From Neisseria sp. Marseille-Q6792 (lineage in GTDB: Bacteria; Pseudomonadota; Gammaproteobacteria; Burkholderiales; Neisseriaceae): 64,000 nt of DNA. The stretch lies in the NCBI RefSeq assembly GCF_943181435.1, contig NZ_OW969598.1:1-64000 (forward strand), written 5' to 3'. Shown here one piece after another: positions 57,099-64,000 of the stretch. The position numbers and the translations under genes are program-made. Positions within the stretch are counted from its first letter, which is position 1, and every line of letters begins with the position of its first letter. Under the pieces are notes generated by a model. The model ran no database searches. It was not told where the DNA came from and was given only the letters and a program-made list of their open reading frames with translations.

Positions 57099-57995
57099 AT
57101 GACCACACATCATGTCGAATTGAGGAATGTCACCAAACGGTTCGGGGCGCAAAAAGCCGTCAACCAAGTCGATTTGGTTTTGAAGGCAGGAGAAAGCGTC
57201 GGGCTTGCCGGACACAACGGCGCGGGCAAGTCCACCATTATGAAGCTGATACTCGGGCTGATTACCCCGACCGAAGGCGAAGTGATGCTTTTGGGCGAAC
57301 GTACCGGCAGCAAAGCGGGGGCGCGGCTTCGCAGCCAAATCGGCTACCTGCCCGAAACCGTTGCGCTGCACCCCTCGCTGACCGGCATCGAAACGCTGGA
57401 CTTTTACGCGAAACTTAAAAAACAGCCGCTCACACAAAACCGCGGGCTGCTTGAGCGTGTCGGTATTTCCCAAGCCGCACACCGCCGCGTCGGCACTTAC
57501 TCCAAAGGTATGCGCCAACGCCTTGCCCTGGCACAAGCCCTGCTGGGCGAGCCCAAAGTCCTGCTGTTTGACGAACCGACAACCGGTCTTGACCCTGCAT
57601 CACGACAAATGTTTTACGAAGTCGTACGCGAACTCAACGGGCGAGGCGCAACCGTATTGCTCAGTACCCACGCCCTTGCAGAATTGGACGGACACGCCGA
57701 CCGTATCGTCGTGATGAAAAACGGCGTTAAGGTTGCCGACGGCAGTATGGACGAATTGCATATCCAAAGCGGACTGCCGCTGACCGTCAATATCCGCCTC
57801 AATGCACCGCGCACCTTGAGCAGCCGCTGGCAGCCGCTTTCAGACGGCATTTCCTATCGGGCGCAATGTCAAGCCGAAGAACGTATGAATCTTTTGGGCG
57901 AGCTGGGCAGCCTGTCCGACCTTGCCTATCTCGATATCCACACCCCGACGCTTGATGAAATGTACGCACAGTTCTTGAAAAGGGAGGACGTATGA
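57099..57995 (+). CDS. nosF: NosF, ABC-type ATPase
   Basis: A 298-residue ATPase, partner of NosY in delivering a sulfur species for CuZ. Walker A GHNGAGKST (38-46), signature SKGMRQRLALAQALLG, Walker B VLLFDEPTTGLD. ATG at 57099 with AAAAGGAAC before it; an earlier in-frame ATG at 57069 belongs to the DUS. An internal DUS core is at about 57840. The 3' end overlaps nosY by 4 bases. Confidence 0.95.
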   Translation: MTTHHVELRNVTKRFGAQKAVNQVDLVLKAGESVGLAGHNGAGKSTIMKLILGLITPTEGEVMLLGERTGSKAGARLRSQIGYLPETVALHPSLTGIETLDFYAKLKKQPLTQNRGLLERVGISQAAHRRVGTYSKGMRQRLALAQALLGEPKVLLFDEPTTGLDPASRQMFYEVVRELNGRGATVLLSTHALAELDGHADRIVVMKNGVKVADGSMDELHIQSGLPLTVNIRLNAPRTLSSRWQPLSDGISYRAQCQAEERMNLLGELGSLSDLAYLDIHTPTLDEMYAQFLKREDV

Positions 57996-58822
57996 ACCCT
58001 GTTTGGATTATTACCGGCAAAGAAGTCCGCGACAGCCTGCGCAACCGTTGGGTGCTTGCCGCCGCACTCTTGCTTGCCGCACTCGCCCTTTCTTTAGGTT
58101 TTCTCGGCAGCTCGCCCACCGGTTCGGTCAAGGTCGATCCGCTGACCGTTACCGTCGTCAGCCTGTCGAGCCTGTCTATTTTCCTGATTCCGCTGATTGC
58201 GATGCTGCTTTCCTATGACGCACTGATCGGCGAAATCGAACGCGGTACGATGGCGTTGCTGTTGAGTTATCCCATTTCGCGCAACCAAATCCTTGCTGGC
58301 AAGTTTGTCGGACACCTCATCATCCTCGCTCTCGCCACCACGGCAGGTTACGGATTGGCAGGCATTACGCTGCAACTTGCCAACGGCAGTTTCGACATCG
58401 CCGCTTGGAAACCCTTTGCGCTGTTGATTGCCGCCAGCATCATCCTCGGCGCGGCTTTTCTGTCTATGGGCTACTTGATTAGTGCGAAAGTCAAAGAGCG
58501 GGGGACGGCGGCCGGTATTTCCATCGGCGTGTGGTTGTTTTTCGTCGTCATCTTCGATATGGCACTTTTGGGTATTCTGGTTGCCGACTCGAAACAGGTT
58601 ATCACCGCGCCTGTCGTTGAAACGGTGCTGCTGTTCAATCCTACCGACATCTACCGCCTGCTCAACCTGACCGGTTACGAAAATACGGCTATGTATGCGG
58701 GTATGGCGGGTTTGAGCGGACAAATCAGCCTGACCGTCCCCATTTTGCTGACCGCGCAGGTTTTATGGGTTATCATTCCGCTTGTTTTGGCAGCCGGAAT
58801 TTTTAGAAAGCGACAAATATGA
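57992..58822 (+). CDS. nosY: NosY, ABC-2 type permease
   Basis: A 276-residue membrane protein with six helices; typical features are IITGKEVRDSLRNRWVL at the N-terminus and YDALIGEIERGTMALLLSYPISRNQILAGKFVGHL. Overlaps nosF and nosL by 4 bases each (ATGA), so the three genes are translationally coupled. Confidence 0.94.
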   Translation: MNPVWIITGKEVRDSLRNRWVLAAALLLAALALSLGFLGSSPTGSVKVDPLTVTVVSLSSLSIFLIPLIAMLLSYDALIGEIERGTMALLLSYPISRNQILAGKFVGHLIILALATTAGYGLAGITLQLANGSFDIAAWKPFALLIAASIILGAAFLSMGYLISAKVKERGTAAGISIGVWLFFVVIFDMALLGILVADSKQVITAPVVETVLLFNPTDIYRLLNLTGYENTAMYAGMAGLSGQISLTVPILLTAQVLWVIIPLVLAAGIFRKRQI

Positions 58823-59313
58823 AGAAAACCCTGTTGGCAATTGTTGCCGTTTTTGCCTTAAGTGCCTGCCGGCAGGCGGAAGAGGCACCGCCGCCTTTAC
58901 CTCAGCAGATTAGCGATCGTTCGGTCGGACACTATTGCAGTATGAACCTGACCGAACACAACGGCCCCAAGGCCCAGATTTTTTTGAACGGCAAACCCGA
59001 TCAGCCCGTTTGGTTCTCCACCATCAAGCAGATGTTCGGCTATACCAAACTGCCCGAAGAGCCTAAAGGCATCCGCGTGATTTACGTTACCGATATGGGT
59101 AATGTTACCGATTGGACAAATCCCAATGCCGACACGGAGTGGATAGATGCGAAAAAAGCCTTTTATGTTATCGACAGCGGCTTTATCGGCGGTATGGGTG
59201 CGGAAGACGCACTGCCGTTCGGCAACAAAGAGCAGGCTGAGAAATTTGCAAAGGATAAAGGCGGTAAGGTTGTCGGTTTCGACGATATGCCTGATACCTA
59301 TATTTTCAAATAA
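58819..59313 (+). CDS. nosL: NosL, copper chaperone lipoprotein
   Basis: A 164-residue lipoprotein (lipobox ALSAC, C17) that brings Cu(I) to apo-NosZ. The metal-binding start HYCSMNLTEHNGPKAQIFL supplies the conserved Cys, Met and His. Ends the operon before a DUS terminator. Confidence 0.94.
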   Translation: MKKTLLAIVAVFALSACRQAEEAPPPLPQQISDRSVGHYCSMNLTEHNGPKAQIFLNGKPDQPVWFSTIKQMFGYTKLPEEPKGIRVIYVTDMGNVTDWTNPNADTEWIDAKKAFYVIDSGFIGGMGAEDALPFGNKEQAEKFAKDKGGKVVGFDDMPDTYIFK

Positions 59314-59325
59314 ATCCAAACAAAA

Positions 59326-59368
59326 ATGCCGTCTGAACGTTGAAGCCAAGGTTCAGACGGCATTTTTT
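59326..59368 (+). terminator. DUS terminator of the nos operon
   Basis: 12-bp inverted DUS followed by six T; a Correia element starts at the last T. Confidence 0.92.
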
Positions 59369-59524
59369 ATAGTGGATTAAATTTAAACCAGTACAGCGTT
59401 GCCTCGCCTTAGCTCAAAGAGAACGATTCTCTAAGGTGCTGAAGCACCAAGTGAATCGGTTCCGTACTATTTGTACTGTCTGCGGCTTCGTCGCCTTGTC
59501 CTGATTTAAGTTTAATCCACTATA
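59368..59524. repeat. Correia element, long form (157 bp)
   Basis: Full element with both inverted ends and the internal IHF-type block between nosL and the ETF oxidoreductase gene. Confidence 0.96.
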
Positions 59525-59601
59525 TTATGGGTTCAAACGGGGCAGGTTTGAACAACTGCCCCATTCCTTATTCCTGACCGGACGTAACGGCGGAATAAGG
59601 T

Positions 59602-61263
59602 TTACATCCCGCCGTAATTCGGCCCGCTCGCGCCTTCGGGACAAATCCAAGTGATGTTTTGCGTCGGGTCTTTGATGTCGCAGGTTTTGCAGTGAACGCA
59701 GTTGGCGGCGTTGATTTGCAGGCGCGGGCTGCCGTTTTCTTCGACGATTTCATACACACCGGCCGGACAATAGCGCGTTTCGGGCGAGGCGTATTCTTTA
59801 TAGTTCACGTCTATCATCGTTTGCGGATTGTTCAGCACCAAATGGTCGGGCTGGTTTTCTTCGTGCGCGAGATTGGCGAGGAAAACGCTGCTTAAGCGGT
59901 CGAAAGTTAACACACCGTCGGGTTTCGGATAATCAATCGGCTTGCATTCGGCGGCTTTTTTGAGCTGCTCGTTGTCTTTGCCGTGATGTTTCAAAGTCCA
60001 CGGGGCTTTGCCTCTGAAAATCATCTGGTCGATGCCGGTATAAAGCGAGCCGAGGTAAACGCCCCATTTGAATGACGGACGGACATTGCGCGCGGCGTAA
60101 AGCTCTTGATACAGCCAGCTTTGTTCGAAACGTTGTTGATAATCCGCCGCCTCTTTGCCGCTGTCGAAGCTTTCCACTTCTTCAAGGTTTTCCAATAAGG
60201 GGAACACGGCTTCGGCGGCGAGCATGGCGGATTTCATCGCGGTATGGATGCCTTTGATGCGCGGCATATTGAGGAAGCCCGCCGCGTCGCCGATTAAAAC
60301 GCCGCCTTTGAACGAGAGCTTCGGCAGGCTTTGCAAACCGCCTTCAATCAGCGAACGCGCGCCGTAAGCAATACGGCGACCGCCTTCGAAGGTTTTGCGG
60401 ATTTCGGGATGGGTTTTGAAACGTTGGAACTCTTCAAACGGCGATAGATAAGGGTTTTGATAGTCCAAACCGACTACGAAACCGACGGCGACTTTGTTGT
60501 CGTCGAAATGGTAAACAAACGCGCCGCCGTAGGTTTTGCTGTCCAGCGGCCAGCCTGCGCTGTGCACCACCAAACCGGGCTGATGCTGTTCAGACGGCAC
60601 TTCCCAAATTTCTTTAATGCCCAAGCCGTAAGTTTGCGGCTGGCTGTTTTGGTCGAGTTGGAAACGTTCGATGATTTGTTTGGAAAGCGAACCGCGACAA
60701 CCTTCGGCAAACAGGGTTTGCTGCGCCCAAAGCTCCATGCCGGGTTGGAATGAATCGGTCGGCTCGCCGTCTTTGCCAATGCCCATATTGCCGGTTGCAA
60801 TGCCTTTGACCGAACCGTCTTCGTGATACAGCACTTCGGCGGCGGCAAAGCCCGGATAGATTTCCACGCCCATATTTTCCGCCTGCTCCGCCAACCAGCG
60901 TACGACTTCGCCCAAGCTGGCGATGTAGTTGCCGTGATTGTCGAAATTGGGGGTAACCGGCAGGTTGAACGCTTTTTTCTCCGTCAGGAACAACACTTTG
61001 TCCTGCGTTACCGTGCGCGTCAGCGGCGCGCCTTTTTCTTTCCAGTCGGGAATCAGCTCGTTCAGCGCAATCGGATCGATAACCGCGCCCGCCAGCGAAT
61101 GCGCACCTGCTTCAGAACCTTTCTCTACCACGCAAACGCTGATTTCGCGCCCGTTTTTTTCGGCAAGCTGCTTGAGTTTGATGGCGGCGGACAAACCCGA
61201 CGGGCCTGCGCCGACAATCACAACATCGTATTGCATACTGTCGCGAGTGATGGATTCTGTCAT
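59602..61263 (-). CDS. Electron transfer flavoprotein-ubiquinone oxidoreductase
   Basis: A 553-residue peripheral membrane flavoprotein that passes electrons from ETF to ubiquinone. N-terminal FAD site VVIVGAGPSGLSAAIKLK (about 14-31). The middle part contains WLAEQAENMGVEIYPGFAAAEVLY and GGVLIGDAAGFLNMPRIKGIHTAMKSAM. The C-terminal [4Fe-4S] site has cysteines in NCVHCKTCDIKDPTQNITWICPEG. Length is normal for the family. An alternative start at MQYDVV lies nine codons later. An internal DUS core lies near 60588. Confidence 0.96.
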   Translation of the reverse strand: MTESITRDSMQYDVVIVGAGPSGLSAAIKLKQLAEKNGREISVCVVEKGSEAGAHSLAGAVIDPIALNELIPDWKEKGAPLTRTVTQDKVLFLTEKKAFNLPVTPNFDNHGNYIASLGEVVRWLAEQAENMGVEIYPGFAAAEVLYHEDGSVKGIATGNMGIGKDGEPTDSFQPGMELWAQQTLFAEGCRGSLSKQIIERFQLDQNSQPQTYGLGIKEIWEVPSEQHQPGLVVHSAGWPLDSKTYGGAFVYHFDDNKVAVGFVVGLDYQNPYLSPFEEFQRFKTHPEIRKTFEGGRRIAYGARSLIEGGLQSLPKLSFKGGVLIGDAAGFLNMPRIKGIHTAMKSAMLAAEAVFPLLENLEEVESFDSGKEAADYQQRFEQSWLYQELYAARNVRPSFKWGVYLGSLYTGIDQMIFRGKAPWTLKHHGKDNEQLKKAAECKPIDYPKPDGVLTFDRLSSVFLANLAHEENQPDHLVLNNPQTMIDVNYKEYASPETRYCPAGVYEIVEENGSPRLQINAANCVHCKTCDIKDPTQNITWICPEGASGPNYGGM

Positions 61264-61339
61264 GGCGGTTCCTATGATTTATTATCGATTATAAAACGGG
61301 CAATTATACAACGCAGACAGTTGCTTACCAAATAAAACA

Positions 61340-61381
61340 ATGCCGTCTGAAATAGCTTCTCAGGCATTCAGACGGCATTTG
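61340..61381. terminator. DUS inverted pair
   Basis: ATGCCGTCTGAA (61340-61351) and TTCAGACGGCAT (61368-61379) in the gap between divergently read regions. No gene ends nearby on the plus strand. The 308-bp gap 61264-61571 holds the promoter region of the ETF oxidoreductase and no gene. Confidence 0.6.
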
Positions 61382-61530
61382 CCCTCATATGGGCAGGAAT
61401 ATTTTTTATTGGCGGTTTGCATCCATACTTTTCGGATTGGGAAGGTAGCGGGATATTTTGTTGATTTTGTCAGATTGGATTAAAAAACGGCGGCGTTTTG
61501 GAGGCAGTCGGTTTGTGTATTGATGTCAAA

Positions 61531-61558
61531 ATGCCGTCTGAAGGATTTCAGACGGCAT
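61531..61558 (-). terminator. DUS terminator of znuA
   Basis: Tight inverted DUS pair 14 bases past the stop of znuA, with A-rich plus strand beyond. Confidence 0.85.
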
Positions 61559-61571
61559 TCGGGCTGGAGGG

Positions 61572-62489
61572 TTATTTCATTGCTTCGCTCATTGCCTTGA
61601 TATTGTGGCGGTACATGCCGATGTAGGTGTCGGCGGGCGCGTTGCCGAGTGCGTCGGAATACAGTTTGCCGCTGACGTTGACACCGGTTTCTTTAGCGAT
61701 GCGGTCTATCATGCGGGTGTCTTTGATATTTTCGGTAAAGACGGCTTTGATGCCTTCGCGTTTGATTTGGCGGATGATGGCGGCGACTTGTTTGGCTGAA
61801 GGCTCGGCTTCGCTGCTCACGCCTTGCGGGGCGATGAACTCGATATGGTAACGTTTGCCCATATAGGAAAAGGCATCGTGCCCGGTCAGGACTTTGCGTT
61901 TGGCGGCAGGGACGGCGTTAAATGCGGCTTGTGCGTCGCTGTGCAGTTTTTTGAGCTGCATTTGGTAGTTGCCCAAGCGTTGTTGATAATAAACTTTGCC
62001 TTCGGGATCGGCCTTTATCAGGGCTTCGGCGACGTTTTGGGCATAGGCGGACATAAGGACGGGGTCGTTCCAGACGTGGGGGTCATATTCGCCGTGGTCG
62101 TGGTGGTGTCCTTCGTGGTCATGGTCGTGATCGTGGTCGTGATGGTGTCCGCCTTCTTCTTCGGCTTTGAGGGGTTTGATGCCTTTGGTCGCTTCGGCAT
62201 AGGATACTTTGCTCTGTTTGACGGCACGTTGTACATCGGCAGCTTCGAGACCTAAACCGTTAATCAGGACAAGTTTTGCACTGCGGATTTTTTTAATGTC
62301 GCCACTGGTCATGTGATAGGCATGAGTATCTTGGTTAGCTCCGACCAAATTTTGTATGGATACGCGCTCTCCGCCGATTTGTTTGGCCACATCGCCTAAA
62401 ATGCTGAAACTGGTTACAACCGGAAGGGGTGCGGCAGTTGCAGCAGTGGTCAGCAATGCGGCGATTAGGGTGAGTTTGGGGTGTTTCAT
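61572..62489 (-). CDS. znuA: Zinc/manganese-binding periplasmic protein (ZnuA/MntC)
   Basis: A 305-residue cluster A-I metal-binding protein. ATG at 62489 begins MKHPKLTLIAALLTTAATAAPL, a signal peptide; a longer frame starting at 62552 lacks one. Ligands expected in YHMTSGD, DPHVWNDP, HDAFSYMGKRY and a final Asp are visible. Between about residues 113 and 140 is a His/Asp-rich loop (HHHDHDHDHDHEGHHHDH), typical of zinc-specific ZnuA; neisserial work calls the same protein MntC and reports Zn and Mn import. Last gene of the set znuC-znuB-znuA. Confidence 0.92.
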   Translation of the reverse strand: MKHPKLTLIAALLTTAATAAPLPVVTSFSILGDVAKQIGGERVSIQNLVGANQDTHAYHMTSGDIKKIRSAKLVLINGLGLEAADVQRAVKQSKVSYAEATKGIKPLKAEEEGGHHHDHDHDHDHEGHHHDHGEYDPHVWNDPVLMSAYAQNVAEALIKADPEGKVYYQQRLGNYQMQLKKLHSDAQAAFNAVPAAKRKVLTGHDAFSYMGKRYHIEFIAPQGVSSEAEPSAKQVAAIIRQIKREGIKAVFTENIKDTRMIDRIAKETGVNVSGKLYSDALGNAPADTYIGMYRHNIKAMSEAMK

Positions 62490-62565
62490 AACTGTTCTCC
62501 TGTGATATAACGTAACATCCATTATGGTAAAACAAGCCGCCTGTTTGTTCAAGCGGCTTGCGGGG

Positions 62566-63441
62566 TCAGGTGGTGTGGTGGCGGTGGTTTTTGAGCCATT
62601 TGGTCAGAATGCCGCCTTCTTTGCCGAGTATGACGGAAAAGAGATAAAGGACGCTGCAACAGAGGATGATGGCGGGACCGGAAGGAATTTCGATGTGGTA
62701 GGAAATGAGCAGTCCGCTCAAGCCGCACAGCAGGGCTGTCAGAACGGATAGGAGGATGAGTGCGCCCATGTGCTTCGCCCACAGGCGGGCGGTAATGGCT
62801 GGCAGCATCATGAGTCCGACGGACATGAGTGTGCCGAGGGCTTGAAAGCCGGATACGAGGTTCATGACGACCAGGACGAGAAAGAGGACGTGCCAAAGCC
62901 CGCCTTTGCCGCCGACGGATTTGAGAAACAGGGGGTCGATGCTTTCGAGTACGAGCGGGCGGTAGATGACGGCAAGGGTAAGCAGTGTGAGGGTGGATAC
63001 GGCGGCGATGAGTTGCAGGGCAGGAATATCGACGGCAAGTACGGAGCCGAAAAGCAGATGCAGCAGATCGACGCTGCTGCCGTTTTTGCTGACGAGGACT
63101 ACGCCTATGGCGAGGCTGCTGAGATAAAAGGCGGCAAAGTTGGCATCTTCTTTCAGGGTGGTAAAGCGGCTGACAAGTCCGGCAAGCAGCGCCATCAGCA
63201 TACCGGCGGCAAACCCGCCCGCACCCATAGCGGGCAGGCTCAAGCCGGCAAATATGTAGCCGACGGCGGCTCCGGGCAAGACGGCGTGGCTGAGTGCGTC
63301 GCCGATCAGGCTCATCCGCCGCATAACGAGGAATACGCCGACGGGTGCGGCACTGAGGGACAGGCAGAAGACGGATGCGAAGGCATAGCGCATAAAATCG
63401 AATTCTGCAAAGGGTGTGATAAGCAGGTCGTAGGGGTTCAT
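62566..63441 (-). CDS. znuB: ABC metal permease ZnuB/MntB
   Basis: A 291-residue permease of the ABC-3 family with about nine membrane helices; the stretch VMRRMSLIGDALSHAVLPGAAVGYIF is the family hallmark. ATG at 63441 is used; a GTG four codons earlier is unlikely. Lies 76 bp upstream of znuA's start. Confidence 0.93.
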   Translation of the reverse strand: MNPYDLLITPFAEFDFMRYAFASVFCLSLSAAPVGVFLVMRRMSLIGDALSHAVLPGAAVGYIFAGLSLPAMGAGGFAAGMLMALLAGLVSRFTTLKEDANFAAFYLSSLAIGVVLVSKNGSSVDLLHLLFGSVLAVDIPALQLIAAVSTLTLLTLAVIYRPLVLESIDPLFLKSVGGKGGLWHVLFLVLVVMNLVSGFQALGTLMSVGLMMLPAITARLWAKHMGALILLSVLTALLCGLSGLLISYHIEIPSGPAIILCCSVLYLFSVILGKEGGILTKWLKNHRHHTT

Positions 63442-63476
63442 AGTGTTTGGCACGGGGACATGGTTTCAGACGACAT

Positions 63477-64000
63477 TTATGACGCGCACCACTCGGGGCT
63501 TTCCTGTTGCTGCATTTTGGCGTTGGCTTGAGCGAGGTAGGGTTCTGTCAGAATGGTCTCGGTTGCACCTGCCGCAATTTTTTCACGTGCAAGCAGCATA
63601 GTGTTAGGAAAGTAGGCACGGACTTGTTCGTAATCGTGCAAAACGGCAATGATAGCGTGTCCGTTGCAATGACATTTTTGCAACACGTCGAGAAGCTCGT
63701 AGGTTGTCCGTGCATCAACGGCATTGAAAGGTTCGTCCAGAAGTAGGAATTTGGCGTTTTGAACCAGCATTCGGGCAAAAAGGACACGCTGGAATTGTCC
63801 GTTGGAAAGGTGGGCGATTTGGCGGCGGGCAAACTGTCGCATTCCTACACGTTCCAAGGCTTCGTGGACGCGTTGTTTTTGAGCGGTATTTATCCCTTTG
63901 AAAAAACCGATTTCATACCACAGCCCCATTGCCGCCAAGTCGAAAACGGTCATAGGTTGGGAGCGGTCGATGTCGGACTGCTGGGGAAGGTAGGCAATGT
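63477..64000 (-). CDS. znuC: ABC metal importer ATPase ZnuC/MntA, N-terminus outside the window
   Basis: The 3' part (about 174 codons) of an ATPase. The frame continues past the window end, and the last visible codons encode IAYLPQQSDIDRSQPMTVFDLAAMGLW, which includes the Q-loop of metal-importing ABC ATPases. The signature is unusual, LSNGQFQRVLFARML rather than LSGGQ. Walker B FLLLDEPFNAVD and the H-loop IIAVLHDYEQVRAY follow. Walker A is missing only because the window ends. Confidence 0.92.
   Translation of the reverse strand, partial: IAYLPQQSDIDRSQPMTVFDLAAMGLWYEIGFFKGINTAQKQRVHEALERVGMRQFARRQIAHLSNGQFQRVLFARMLVQNAKFLLLDEPFNAVDARTTYELLDVLQKCHCNGHAIIAVLHDYEQVRAYFPNTMLLAREKIAAGATETILTEPYLAQANAKMQQQESPEWCAS

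Overview
The window comes from a Neisseria chromosome. The neisserial DNA uptake sequence (DUS, core GCCGTCTGAA) occurs dozens of times, often as inverted pairs that act as terminators. There are nine complete, partial or vestigial Correia elements (ends TATAGTGGATTAA...TTAATCCACTATA) and several dRS3 repeats (ATTCCCGC...GCGGGAAT). Gene order (hemC, aspartate aminotransferase, DMP19, lactate permease, lpxH, smc, pilV, macAB, dsbC, priA, dnaK, erpA, cysE, grpE, nqr, gcvTH, hemA, nos, znuABC) matches, from memory, the N. meningitidis/N. gonorrhoeae/N. lactamica group. The nosRZDFYL operon looks intact. As I recall it is decayed in many pathogenic isolates, so a commensal such as N. lactamica or N. 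polysaccharea is plausible, but this is inference.

Layout. 0.5-10 kb: NhaC antiporter, corC-ybeY, hemC, a repeat-rich gap, aspartate aminotransferase, the DNA-mimic protein DMP19, a zinc-finger protein, lactate permease with a PdhR/LldR-type operator, lpxH. 10-22 kb: smc, a pilV-type minor pilin, macA-macB, lipoprotein dsbC, an unrecognised 222-residue gene, and priA with a duplicated copy of its own first codons about 0.8 kb upstream. 22-29 kb: nnrS, then an accessory block with an outer-membrane receptor of TonB type that seems to lack its plug, a Tat-exported binding protein and a NitT/TauT-type permease and ATPase, set among repeats. 29-37 kb: dnaK and grpE, each with a sigma-32-like promoter of identical spacing, a LexA/cI-like regulator beside a small secreted protein, erpA, a tail-anchored protein, ubiB, cysE.

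37-46 kb is a sodium-energetics block: nqrABCDEF with its flavin transferase apbE and maturation factor nqrM, then a NhaD Na+/H+ antiporter. 46-51 kb: a DUF454 membrane protein, an Lrp/AsnC regulator, a tandem glycine riboswitch controlling gcvT (gcvH follows), then hemA. 51-59.3 kb: the complete nosRZDFYL nitrous oxide reductase operon behind a textbook class II FNR promoter. 59.6-64 kb: ETF-ubiquinone oxidoreductase and the znuABC zinc/manganese importer, whose ATPase runs off the window end.

Connections: ApbE probably flavinylates NqrB, NqrC and NosR, so one enzyme would serve both the sodium pump and nitrous oxide respiration. NhaC, Nqr and NhaD handle sodium. NnrS and Nos both belong to nitrogen-oxide metabolism. 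No tRNA, rRNA, CRISPR array or intact transposase gene was seen.
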